DNA of 36,623 nucleotides from an uncultured Caldilineales bacterium (lineage in GTDB: Bacteria; Chloroflexota; Anaerolineae; JAAEKA01): positions 1 through 36,623 of the forward strand of contig CALESQ010000060.1 of assembly GCA_937907455.1 (NCBI GenBank). Direction: 5' to 3'. The translations under genes and the position numbers were made by a program. The notes below the pieces were generated by a model. That model was not told the origin of the DNA. It did not search any database and saw nothing but the letters and a program-made list of their open reading frames with translations. Shown here in pieces: positions 8,155 through 15,452 of this stretch; position 1 is the first letter of the stretch, and each line of letters starts with the position of its first letter.

Positions 8155-8347
8155 GAGAACCTCGGAAGGGGATCGGTGAACGGCTACTCTTAAAACTTAA
8201 CTCTATCTTACCCTATGCTGCCGGTATGCGGAAGTGCCAGAGGTCATGTGACTTGTAATGCGTACTGCGTATCATGTAACTCTTGCGGCAATTACGCAGG
8301 ACGCAGTATGTGCTGCGCTGCGCATTTTTTCTCATGCACGTCACAAG

Positions 8348-8376
8348 TTGACAGGAAACGCCGCGGCCCGTACAAT
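8348..8376 (+). promoter_or_regulatory. Near-consensus promoter of the aminotransferase leader
   Basis: TTGACA (8348-8353), a 17-bp spacer, TACAAT (8371-8376); predicted start near 8383. The rest of the 8155-8539 gap holds heptamers of the TGCGTAY type (about 8256-8306) and a weak hairpin with six T (8308-8330). Confidence 0.85.
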
Positions 8377-8383
8377 GCCTTCG

Positions 8384-8436
8384 TCTGGACAATGAAGTCG
8401 TGACGCATATACCGGCTTGTCCAGAGCCGGTTTTTT
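8384..8436 (+). promoter_or_regulatory. Candidate attenuator or short RNA: terminator with competing hairpin
   Basis: A clear intrinsic terminator, ACCGGCT (8411-8417) paired with AGCCGGT (8425-8431) followed by six T, lies about 50 nt after the predicted transcription start and upstream of the aminotransferase. An alternative stem pairs TCTGGAC (8384-8390) with GTCCAGA (8419-8425), which would occupy the terminator loop and the first base of its right arm. A three-codon frame ATG-AAG-TCG-TGA (8392-8403) lies between. This is the layout of a transcription attenuator; a free-standing RNA of about 55 nt is the alternative. No known riboswitch class is recognised. Confidence 0.6.
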
Positions 8437-8539
8437 ATTGCTGCCTGCAAGCTAACCGATGCCCTGATGCAGCGATGACACGGTGAACCGTTTACCGTTC
8501 GCCCGATACTGGATACCGTCTTCAAAGAACAGGAACCCT

Positions 8540-9847
8540 ATGTCCACCATCGGCCAAGAGCCTCATGTGTTACATACCTGGCAGTTCAAACAAACGGACT
8601 GGAACGCACCGGATATTGTCGGCGGTGAAGGCGCGTGGTTCTGGGACGCCGACGGCCACCGCTATCTTGACCTGAGCGCCCAGGCGCAGTGCAACAACCT
8701 CGGCCACCAGCATCCCGATGTGGTCGCGGCGATTCAAGGCCAGGCTGCCGAGCTGTGCTTTATCCACAATGCCTGGGGATCGCCCCCGCGCGAGGAGCTG
8801 GCCCGCCTGGTGATCGAAAAAAGCCGGCTGGCTGGCGGCAAGGTCTATTTCACTATGGACGGGGCCGAGGCCACCGAGCACGCCATCAAGATCGCCCGCT
8901 GGATCACTGGCCGCCGCAAGATTATCGGGCGTTATCGCTCGTATCACGGGGCCACCAGCAACGCGATTGCCCTGAGCGGCGATAACCGCAACTGGACCAC
9001 TGCGCCGGTGGCCGATATGGTACACGTGCTGCCGCCTTACTGCTATCGCTGCCCCTTCGGCCAGACCTACCCGGCGTGCAATCTGCGCTGCGCGCAGCAC
9101 ATCGCTGAGGTAATCGAGTGGGAAGGCCCGGACACGGTGGCCGCGGTGGTGATGGAGCCGGTGGTAGGGACGAATGGCCTCTTTGCCGGGCCGGGCAATT
9201 ATTGGCACGAAGTGCGCGAGATCTGTAACCGCTACGGTATTTTGCTGATCGCCGACGAGGTGATGACCGGCTTTGGCCGCACCGGTGAATGGTTCGGCTG
9301 GCAGCACTGGCCCGATGCCCAGCCCGATCTGATGCTGATCGCTAAGGGGCTGACCGCGGCGCATCTGCCGCTGGGCGGTGTGGTGCTGAATGAACGCTGC
9401 GCGGCCTTTTTCGATGACCATTCGCTGCCGACCGGCCTGACCTACTCCGGCCATACGCTGTGCTGCGCCGCGGGGGTGGCGACCATCGGCGCGTATGAGC
9501 GCGAAGGCTTGGTGCAGCGCAGCCATGACCTGGGCGTGTGGATGCATCACCGGCTGCGCACGTTGGCCGAACGCCATCCGAGCGTGGGCGATGTGCGTGA
9601 TATTGGCCTTTTCGCCGCGCTGGAGCTGGTGAGCGACCGCGCCACGCGGCAGCCGCTGGCTCCGTGGCCGCAAACACCAGCCGCGGTGAAGCAGATCGCG
9701 GCAGAAGCCAAGCGCCGCGGTCTGGCGCTGGGCACGCGCGGCAACCTGATCATCATCTCGCCGCCGCTGAACATCAAGCAGGACGATCTGGCCTGGGCGC
9801 TGGATGTGCTGGATGAGCTGCTCGCCCTGGCGGACGATGTCCAGTAG
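8540..9847 (+). CDS. Class III pyridoxal-phosphate aminotransferase
   Basis: A 435-residue fold-type I aminotransferase of class III (the omega-amino-acid, GABA and taurine-pyruvate group). The DEVMTGFGRTG motif starts at Asp239, which should contact the pyridine nitrogen of PLP. Lys269 in the LIAKG context should form the Schiff base. An inserted cysteine cluster, CYRCPFGQTYPACNLRC, lies around residues 170-190; it suggests a structural metal or disulfide site. The start at 8540 has AGGAA just upstream; an in-frame ATG at 8483 lies in heptamer repeat DNA. A candidate attenuator precedes the gene and an aldehyde dehydrogenase follows, so amine or amino-acid breakdown to an acid is the likely joint role. 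The amino donor is not determined. Confidence 0.88.
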   Translation: MSTIGQEPHVLHTWQFKQTDWNAPDIVGGEGAWFWDADGHRYLDLSAQAQCNNLGHQHPDVVAAIQGQAAELCFIHNAWGSPPREELARLVIEKSRLAGGKVYFTMDGAEATEHAIKIARWITGRRKIIGRYRSYHGATSNAIALSGDNRNWTTAPVADMVHVLPPYCYRCPFGQTYPACNLRCAQHIAEVIEWEGPDTVAAVVMEPVVGTNGLFAGPGNYWHEVREICNRYGILLIADEVMTGFGRTGEWFGWQHWPDAQPDLMLIAKGLTAAHLPLGGVVLNERCAAFFDDHSLPTGLTYSGHTLCCAAGVATIGAYEREGLVQRSHDLGVWMHHRLRTLAERHPSVGDVRDIGLFAALELVSDRATRQPLAPWPQTPAAVKQIAAEAKRRGLALGTRGNLIIISPPLNIKQDDLAWALDVLDELLALADDVQ

Positions 9848-9854
9848 CGGTGTC

Positions 9855-10085
9855 CAGTAGCAGTATTCAGTATCCAGTGTCCTGTATCCAGTTTTCAGTT
9901 TTCAGTGTTTGGTATGATGTAAGGAGTAAAGAGTGAGAAGCAAGAAGTGAGAAGTGAGAAGTGGGAAGTGAAAGGTTGTGTGGCTCACGCTGTCACTTCT
10001 CTTACGTCCCAACTTCTACTCTCTACCCTCTCCTCCTTGTCTACTTGCCACTTGTTTACTCGCCTACGGCGTACTTGTCTACCAA
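9855..10085. repeat. Two heptamer arrays followed by pyrimidine-rich repeat
   Basis: Seven heptamers of the form CAGTNTN in strict phase (9861-9909) are followed by six purine heptamers of the GTGAGAA type (9933-9974). After about 9995 the strand switches to pyrimidine-rich DNA (CTTCTAC, CTTGTCTA units) that is roughly complementary to the purine block. The array fills the gap between the aminotransferase and the aldehyde dehydrogenase and stops just before the latter's ribosome site. Confidence 0.85.
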
Positions 10086-10113
10086 TTTTCCATTCTCTAC
10101 CGAGGAGTATTCC

Positions 10114-11688
10114 ATGACTAAGCCAACCTTCAAAATCACCTACGCGACCCTGTCGGCCAGCAACCCCGAACTGCACAAGATGTTCGATGAGGCACTGGAG
10201 CAAGTCAAGGCGGGCTATGGCACGACTTACCCCATGTTCATCAACGGCGAAAACGTGCTGACCGACCAGACCTTCGAAGACCGCAGCCCCATCAACACCG
10301 ACTGGCTGCTGGGCTATTTCCAGAAGGGCACCAAGGAACATGGCAAGGCCGCGCTGAAAGCGGCCCGCGCGGCTTACCCCGCGTGGCGCAAGACTCCCTG
10401 GCAGGAGCGTGTGCGGCTGTTGCGCGCCGCGGCTGATCTGATCAGCGAGCGCAGCATGGAGATCGGCGCCGCGGTGGCGTTGGAAGTCGGCAAGAACCGG
10501 CTGGAAAGCCTCGGCGATGTCGAAGAAACTGCCGACCTGATTCGCTACTACTGCGACCAGATGGAAGAAAACAACGGCTACGTCAAGCCGCTGGCGAATG
10601 AAGGCCCCAAGAACCACAACACCAGCACGCTCAAGCCCTATGGCGTGTGGGTGGTGATTTCGCCCTTCAACTTCCCCTTCGCTCTGGCCGGTGGGCCGAG
10701 CGGTGGCGCGCTGGTGGCGGGCAACACTGTGGTATTCAAGCCTGCTTCCGATACCCCGCTGAGCGGCTGGCTGCTGACCGAATGTTTCCGCGATGCGGGC
10801 CTGCCCGCGGGCGTATTCAATTTCGTCACCGGCCCCGGCAGCACTATCGGCGAAGAGATGATCAGCAACGACGAGGTGGACGGTATCACTTTCACCGGCT
10901 CCTACGATGTCGGTATGCACATCATCAAGAGCTTTGCCGGCGGCAAGTGGCCGCGCCCCTGCATTGCAGAGATGGGCGGCAAGAACGCCGTGATCGTCAG
11001 CCGCCACGCCGACCTGGACAAGGCCGCGATGGGCGTGATGCGCTCGGCTTTTGGCCTGAGCGGGCAAAAATGCTCGGCGTGCAGCCGCGTCTACGTGGAA
11101 GAGCCGGTCAAGGAAGCCTTCCTGGAGAAACTGGTGGCGCTCACCAGCAAGATGGCTGTGGGTGACCCCACCCGCCAGGATGTGTTCATGGGCCCGGCGG
11201 CCAACAAGGGCGGCTACCGCGATTATCAGCGCTTTGCCGAGCAGGCCGCGCGCGACGGCAAGATCGCCTTTGGCGGCCATGTGATGACCGAAGGCGACTA
11301 TGGCAAGGGCTATTTTGTGGCTCCTACGATCATTGACGACCTGCCCCTCGACCACGAGCTGTGGAAGGTGGAGATGTTCCTGCCGCTGGTGGCTGTGGCC
11401 GCAGTGCCGAACCTGGAAGTCGCCATGCGCGAGGCCAACGACAGCAGTTATGGCTTGACCGGCGGCTTCTTCAGCGAAGACCAGGATGAAATCGCCTGGT
11501 ACTTCGACAACATCGAGGCGGGCGTGGTGTATGCCAACCGGCCGGGCGGCGCCACCACCGGTGCGTGGCCGGGCTATCAGCCGTTTGGTGGCTGGAAGGG
11601 CAGCGGCAGCACCGGCAAGAACGGCGGCGGCCTGTATTACGTGCCGCTGTACCTGCACGAACAGTCACAGACGGTGATTGATTCGTAG
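10114..11688 (+). CDS. Aldehyde dehydrogenase, probable 1-pyrroline-5-carboxylate dehydrogenase
   Basis: A 524-residue NAD(P)-dependent aldehyde dehydrogenase. The catalytic cysteine is Cys320 in SGQKCSACSR, a context typical of 1-pyrroline-5-carboxylate dehydrogenases (RocA/PutA group). The general base is Glu286 in EMGGKN. The N-terminus carries the extended segment (about 50 residues) seen in that group. It would oxidise glutamate semialdehyde to glutamate in the cytoplasm, the last step of proline or ornithine use. GAGGAG at 10102-10107 fixes the start at 10114; the frame open upstream runs through repeat DNA. Its neighbour is an aminotransferase, which could supply the semialdehyde, and proC lies at the far end of the window. 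Aldehyde dehydrogenase is certain; the P5C substrate is likely. Confidence 0.88.
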   Translation: MTKPTFKITYATLSASNPELHKMFDEALEQVKAGYGTTYPMFINGENVLTDQTFEDRSPINTDWLLGYFQKGTKEHGKAALKAARAAYPAWRKTPWQERVRLLRAAADLISERSMEIGAAVALEVGKNRLESLGDVEETADLIRYYCDQMEENNGYVKPLANEGPKNHNTSTLKPYGVWVVISPFNFPFALAGGPSGGALVAGNTVVFKPASDTPLSGWLLTECFRDAGLPAGVFNFVTGPGSTIGEEMISNDEVDGITFTGSYDVGMHIIKSFAGGKWPRPCIAEMGGKNAVIVSRHADLDKAAMGVMRSAFGLSGQKCSACSRVYVEEPVKEAFLEKLVALTSKMAVGDPTRQDVFMGPAANKGGYRDYQRFAEQAARDGKIAFGGHVMTEGDYGKGYFVAPTIIDDLPLDHELWKVEMFLPLVAVAAVPNLEVAMREANDSSYGLTGGFFSEDQDEIAWYFDNIEAGVVYANRPGGATTGAWPGYQPFGGWKGSGSTGKNGGGLYYVPLYLHEQSQTVIDS

Positions 11689-11793
11689 CAGACGGCAACC
11701 TCCGCCGGTTGAAGGTGACAGGTGGCATGGTCGAAGCTCGCAGCTCTGAACTGTTTACTGGTTACAGTTCCCGCCACATTAACCGGCAGCGTT

Positions 11794-12435
11794 TCATCTT
11801 ATGAAAGTGAAAAGTGGTTTGGACCAAGGGTCCAAACCGCTTTTTTGTAAGAGAGTGGATAAATTATCAGGATCGCACCATTGCCTGGTGGCGTGGCACA
11901 CAGGGGCAGGTCCTGGAGGATGCCCTGCACAATCCATGTGATCGAAATGGCAAGTAGGATCATAATTTGCATTATTTGGGTCTGTACTACAACCAGTCGG
12001 CAAATAGACCTCAGTGCAATTGTTGCAACCAAAAACTATCGGTGGTGGTGGATCGTCATGTGGCGGTACATAGCCACACTGACCATTAACAGGCGGGTTG
12101 CCGTCAGGACAAGGCTCAAAGGAGCAGTTATTACTCATAACATCAGCGAAGTATGGGTAACTGCAAGTCATTGAACCGAGCGTACCAGCTAAATTGGGTA
12201 CACAGGCTCCAGCGTAAATGGTGCAATCCGTTGCGCCAGAAACGCTATGCGCCCGATAACAGCCGACGAGATTGGGAGGAGTACAAGTATAACCTGTAAT
12301 AAAATTTTCCCATTTTGTACAAGTTAGTGTGAAAGTACCGGAACACATTGGTGGGCTTGCCTGGACGAAAGGGACAAACAGAAAAATACTAAAGATTGCG
12401 ATGAATAATGTTTTGGGCAGTTTGTCTAATCTCAT
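11794..12435 (-). CDS. Cysteine-rich secreted protein, unknown function
   Basis: A 213-residue protein with a signal peptide (KLPKTLFIAIFSIFLFVPFV, cleavage likely after VQAS). The mature part has 17 cysteines and short Pro/Asp-rich linkers, and no family I recognise; disulfide-bonded surface display is plausible. The ATG at 12435 is preferred because the signal peptide starts there; a GTG at 12450 only 2 bp after the upstream stop is an alternative and would suggest translational coupling. It directly follows the lipoprotein gene 12453-13241. A shortened relative lies at 14040-14315 behind a second copy of the lipoprotein. The last codons run through a strong terminator of the opposite strand, so the natural C-terminus may be an extension acquired on landing here. 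Confidence 0.7.
   Translation of the reverse strand: MRLDKLPKTLFIAIFSIFLFVPFVQASPPMCSGTFTLTCTKWENFITGYTCTPPNLVGCYRAHSVSGATDCTIYAGACVPNLAGTLGSMTCSYPYFADVMSNNCSFEPCPDGNPPVNGQCGYVPPHDDPPPPIVFGCNNCTEVYLPTGCSTDPNNANYDPTCHFDHMDCAGHPPGPAPVCHATRQWCDPDNLSTLLQKSGLDPWSKPLFTFIR
11813..11846 (+). terminator. Intrinsic terminator, overlapping the end of the opposite gene
   Basis: A 13-bp stem (11813-11825 with 11829-11841, one G-U pair) with a 3-nt loop and six T (11841-11846). It ends the aldehyde dehydrogenase transcript. The same DNA is the last coding stretch of the minus-strand gene 11794-12435. Confidence 0.9.
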
Positions 12436-12452
12436 CCCACGAGGGTACACTG

Positions 12453-13241
12453 TTAATTTAACAAAGAGTCGAGCTGTGCAAAAGCATTCTTATATGCTTC
12501 TCCAGCCCCATTTTCTCCCATCTTTTCAAAATCAATTATTCGATTTGGGCTGTAATGATTTGCTCCAGCATATATAAATTGCCCCGGAGCAATGCCCGAT
12601 GATCCGTTTGCTATTCCCTTATCACGATCCAAGTCAAAATCTATAATTATCCGCCGTCCTGCATTATAGGGTTGATCATAAATAGCTGCAACGCTACCGC
12701 CGATAAACTCAGGCTCTCCCCATTCGTCTGTTTGAGGAGGCAGCACATCTTTCACCAGGCGAAAGGTGATGTCGGTCTGACCCTCGCCACCGCGCCAGTA
12801 GCCATCTGCTTCAGCCATTGCGCGGATAGCCTGCACCCGATCAGCCAGACCTTGCACCCCGGCCACGCTGCTCAGGGTGTCGAAGTACGGTTTGTGGCCG
12901 GCATCCGCCGGTTTGACATAGTCCGCCTGGATCAACACATGCACAGTGGTCTTGCCGCTGGTGGCTTCGTAGACACGAAAGCCCTCCACGATCTCGCCAC
13001 CTTGCGGGGTTTCCTCTGTGGGGGTGGCGGTTGGCTGGGGAGTTGGCGTGGCTGTGGCGGCAGGCTCAGGTGTGGCGGTGGGCGGCGCGGAGGTGGATGT
13101 CGGCGCTGCGGCCACGGCGCTCGGCTGCGCGGCAGGCGCTGGCGCGCCCTGACACGCGGTCAGCAGGCTGCTCAGCAGCAAGACGATGATCATGCCAGCC
13201 GATGCGGCCCGCCGCATGGGGGTGATGGGATGGGTGAGCAT
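12453..13241 (-). CDS. Hypothetical lipoprotein, copy A of a duplicated pair
   Basis: A 262-residue lipoprotein with lipobox LTAC (Cys30), then a linker rich in Ala, Pro and Thr (about 31-75), then a globular domain of unknown family starting near EIVEGFRVYE. GGAGGA 8-13 bases upstream supports the start. Residues 1 to about 105 are encoded by DNA identical to copy B at 14339-15166; the next 30 or so residues are nearly identical, and the C-terminal part has diverged but keeps related motifs (DGYWxGGExQxDITFRLV, IIxFDxDxDK). It probably forms an operon with the secreted protein downstream. The C-terminal coding region is noticeably AT-richer than the window. Confidence 0.75.
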   Translation of the reverse strand: MLTHPITPMRRAASAGMIIVLLLSSLLTACQGAPAPAAQPSAVAAAPTSTSAPPTATPEPAATATPTPQPTATPTEETPQGGEIVEGFRVYEATSGKTTVHVLIQADYVKPADAGHKPYFDTLSSVAGVQGLADRVQAIRAMAEADGYWRGGEGQTDITFRLVKDVLPPQTDEWGEPEFIGGSVAAIYDQPYNAGRRIIIDFDLDRDKGIANGSSGIAPGQFIYAGANHYSPNRIIDFEKMGENGAGEAYKNAFAQLDSLLN

Positions 13242-13263
13242 GGATATTCCTCCGGCTTGGGTT
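12925..13263. repeat. Duplicated segment, copy A (identical to 14850-15188)
   Basis: About 339 bp covering the ribosome site, signal peptide, linker and start of the globular domain are identical by eye to 14850-15188, at a constant offset of 1925 bp. Outside this block identity falls stepwise: scattered, mostly silent changes to about 12840, then strong divergence. Confidence 0.9.
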
Positions 13264-13341
13264 TAAGTAGATACGCCCCGACGGTTCAACAGCGTGATCG
13301 TGCGGTTAGGGATGTGATGCTGTTCACTGGCATACAGCTTG

Positions 13342-13611
13342 TTAGCGAGCATATTCGCCTGGCTGGGCGAAATCTGCGAGATGGTGACTATGAGCGTACA
13401 AGAACTCAGGGTCCAGGTCCAGACCATTGGCCCATTCCACGGTATCGAAGGAAATGGCTACTTGCTTAAAGATCTCAATCTTGTTGAGTTCGGCAAAGCG
13501 CCCCACGCTCAAGTATGGCTTGAGATCAAACAACCGACGTTCATTGTTGGAAAAAGTCAATATCAACGTAAAGTGATCAGTTGCCTGTACATCTACTACT
13601 CTTGCATACAT
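13342..13611 (-). CDS. DUF2442 domain protein
   Basis: An 89-residue DUF2442 protein. Conserved features are the beginning (VVDVQATDHFTLILTFSNNE), the RLFDLKPYL segment and the closing EWANGLDLDPEFLYAHS. DUF2442 genes are commonly found directly after DUF4160 genes and the pair has been treated as toxin-antitoxin-like, but no mechanism is established. AGGAG 6-10 bases upstream fixes the start at 13611; 10 bp separate it from the DUF4160 stop, so the two are clearly one operon. The last 14 or so residues (HHLADFAQPGEYAR) are longer than usual for the family. Confidence 0.85.
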   Translation of the reverse strand: MYARVVDVQATDHFTLILTFSNNERRLFDLKPYLSVGRFAELNKIEIFKQVAISFDTVEWANGLDLDPEFLYAHSHHLADFAQPGEYAR

Positions 13612-13621
13612 GGTTATACTC

Positions 13622-13891
13622 CTACGATTGTAAAGGACTGATCTTATAGGGCGTTTCGCCATTCATAGCCAGTCGCCAGTTGGCTTGCAACTCATCCATA
13701 TGAATTTCAGCCCATGCTTGAACAAGGCGTAGTTGTTTTTTGGGCAAGGAGCCTTGCAACACCTCCAGAGACTCCAATCCAATAGTGGCCGTAAACTCGT
13801 TGTAATAAACATGGATGTGGGGCGGATTATGTTCACCCGGTGCAAAGTACATTCGAACAATAATCCCGAAAAACATCGAGATTGTAGGCAT
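13622..13891 (-). CDS. DUF4160 domain protein
   Basis: An 89-residue DUF4160 protein of normal length. Family hallmarks are the start MPTISMFFGIIVRMY, the EHNPPHIHVYY segment with paired prolines and histidines, LPKKQLRLVQAWAEIH, and the end ANWRLAMNGETPYKISPL. It has AGGAG 6-10 bases upstream and is followed after 10 bp by DUF2442, the usual partner. The biochemical role of the family is unknown; a toxin-antitoxin function is inference from gene pairing. A truncated relative sits 34 bp upstream at 13926-14024, suggesting that such genes have entered this site more than once. Confidence 0.87.
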   Translation of the reverse strand: MPTISMFFGIIVRMYFAPGEHNPPHIHVYYNEFTATIGLESLEVLQGSLPKKQLRLVQAWAEIHMDELQANWRLAMNGETPYKISPLQS

Positions 13892-13925
13892 GAATAGCTC
13901 CTATTCAAAAACACGTTGAACCATA

Positions 13926-14024
13926 TCACTGTCGTGGATTATTGATAGCAGCCCGCCAATGGATCAATTTGCTGTCTAACCGCATAAAGCCCCTAATGCC
14001 ATAGAACATCGAGATGACGGGCAT
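13926..14024 (-). pseudogene. Remnant of a second DUF4160 gene
   Basis: The frame begins MPVISMFYGI, matching 8 of the first 10 residues of the neighbouring DUF4160 protein, with AAAGGA upstream. After residue 10 it loses all similarity and stops after 32 codons. It therefore keeps the start region of a DUF4160 gene joined to unrelated DNA. Too short for a functional member of the family. Confidence 0.6.
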
Positions 14025-14039
14025 AGCTAGATCCTTTGT

Positions 14040-14315
14040 TCAATCCAGGACTGCGGTTAGTATAAAATGGATTGAGCCTTTCGTCAAAGGCCTCCGCGAT
14101 GGCAGCCCAACGGTTGCGCCAGAAACGCTATGCGCCCGATGACAGTAGGTAAGGTTGGGAGGCTCACAAGTATTACCTTGCAAGTCCTCCCACCTTGTAC
14201 AAGTCAGTGTGAAAGTTCCCGAACACATCGGCGGGCTTGCCTGCACAAAAGGTGCGAACAGAAAAATACTGCAGATCGCAACGAACAATGTTTTGGGCAG
14301 TTTCTGTGTGTTCAA
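14040..14315 (-). pseudogene. Truncated copy of the cysteine-rich secreted protein
   Basis: Residues 5-67 closely match the signal peptide and first cysteine-rich segment of 11794-12435 (KLPKTLF, QASPPMCSGTFTLTCT, CHRAHSVSGAT). After SGAT the frame enters unrelated DNA and ends 23 codons later, so about two thirds of the protein is missing. The only in-frame start is TTG at 14315. It follows lipoprotein copy B exactly as the full gene follows copy A. The unrelated tail probably belonged to whatever joined here next to the DUF4160 remnant. Confidence 0.7.
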
Positions 14316-14338
14316 ATGTATTACGAAATACGATGATC

Positions 14339-15166
14339 TTATTGTTGTGTACCTTCAAGATAATCATTTATCGCATGAGCCGCTGCGACAGATCTATCAA
14401 TTTTTTCTTGATTTCCTTCATCCAACAATTTCCCAAGATTTACCAGCAGATTATCCTTACCATATCCCCCCGTTCCTCTCGTATACACAAATAATACTAA
14501 ATTCAAGCCCCTTTCCCTTAGATTAGGCTTATCCAGGTCTCTATCGAAAATAATAGTTATCTTTCTGCTATTTTCATCTATTTTTTCATAAACTCGAAAC
14601 ATATCGCTGTGAGAATAATCCAATTCCCCCAATTCCGACTTCTCTAATGCTGATGCTTCGTCCAACAGCACACTTTCCACCAGGCGAAAGGTGATGTCTA
14701 TCTGATCCTCGCCACCGGTCCAGTAGCCATCCTCTTTAGCCAGCTCGTTGTAGGCCTCGATCAAGTCTACCAGACCTTGCACCCCGGCCACACTGCTCAG
14801 GGTGTCGAAGTACGGTTTGTGACCCGCATCTGCCGGTTTGACATAGTCTGCCTGGATCAACACATGCACAGTGGTCTTGCCGCTGGTGGCTTCGTAGACA
14901 CGAAAGCCCTCCACGATCTCGCCACCTTGCGGGGTTTCCTCTGTGGGGGTGGCGGTTGGCTGGGGAGTTGGCGTGGCTGTGGCGGCAGGCTCAGGTGTGG
15001 CGGTGGGCGGCGCGGAGGTGGATGTCGGCGCTGCGGCCACGGCGCTCGGCTGCGCGGCAGGCGCTGGCGCGCCCTGACACGCGGTCAGCAGGCTGCTCAG
15101 CAGCAAGACGATGATCATGCCAGCCGATGCGGCCCGCCGCATGGGGGTGATGGGATGGGTGAGCAT
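14339..15166 (-). CDS. Hypothetical lipoprotein, copy B of a duplicated pair
   Basis: A 275-residue lipoprotein with lipobox LTAC (Cys30) and an N-terminal third identical to copy A. From about residue 135 onward the protein differs (VDLIEAYNELAKEDGYW instead of ADRVQAIRAMAEADGYW) while keeping the DITFRLV core and an acidic IIFDRDLDKPN motif, so the two are paralogues with variable C-termini. GGAGGA precedes the start. The 3' half (14340-14660) is AT-rich compared with the window, whereas the 5' half is GC-rich, which fits a mosaic gene. Function unknown; surface-anchored by its lipid. Confidence 0.75.
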   Translation of the reverse strand: MLTHPITPMRRAASAGMIIVLLLSSLLTACQGAPAPAAQPSAVAAAPTSTSAPPTATPEPAATATPTPQPTATPTEETPQGGEIVEGFRVYEATSGKTTVHVLIQADYVKPADAGHKPYFDTLSSVAGVQGLVDLIEAYNELAKEDGYWTGGEDQIDITFRLVESVLLDEASALEKSELGELDYSHSDMFRVYEKIDENSRKITIIFDRDLDKPNLRERGLNLVLFVYTRGTGGYGKDNLLVNLGKLLDEGNQEKIDRSVAAAHAINDYLEGTQQ

Positions 15167-15188
15167 GGATATTCCTCCGGCTTGGGTT
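14850..15188. repeat. Duplicated segment, copy B (identical to 12925-13263)
   Basis: Partner of the block at 12925-13263. Its right edge at 15188 joins directly to a truncated DUF1905 gene, marking a recombination junction. Confidence 0.9.
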
Positions 15189-15193
15189 ATAAA

Positions 15194-15391
15194 TCATGGG
15201 TGATGCAGCAGATGATGCCACTTCGTACCATACGCCTGTTCCACGTCAAACGGCACAACGATGTAAGCGCCGCCGTTACTGCCTGCATCCTGAATCACTG
15301 CACTGAACTCGTGCTTTATGGCTATCTTGTGTCCAGGGGTGCGGTGGTTAGTAAGGGGTGAGAAGAAGCAGAAGCGTAAACAGACGCTCAT
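15194..15391 (-). pseudogene. DUF1905 gene fragment cut at the duplication junction
   Basis: The frame contains KHEFSAVIQDAGSNGGAYIV followed by VPFDVEQAYGTK, the N-terminal part of a DUF1905 domain (normally about 90-100 residues or more). It then runs into WHHLLHHP and stops beside the duplicated block. The rest of the domain is missing. The natural start is unclear: the ATG at 15391 adds about 25 residues atypical for the family. Confidence 0.65.
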
Positions 15392-15452
15392 TTGCTCTGT
15401 ATGCAGCGGTGTTGGGCGCGTGGTGAGATGCTCTCTGTTTGCTAATCATCGG

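Noticed and set aside
6949..8193. 414-residue plus-strand frame across the repeat array and the ATPase gene
   Set aside because: It begins in the 39-bp repeats and continues antisense to an ABC ATPase whose motifs are all intact.
8540..9847. Naming the aminotransferase ornithine aminotransferase (rocD)
   Set aside because: Only the neighbouring dehydrogenase suggests it. The cysteine cluster and overall motifs do not match the typical RocD sequence well enough.
9985..11658. 557-residue minus-strand frame opposite the aldehyde dehydrogenase
   Set aside because: Antisense shadow of a complete, well-conserved enzyme; its composition is unnatural.
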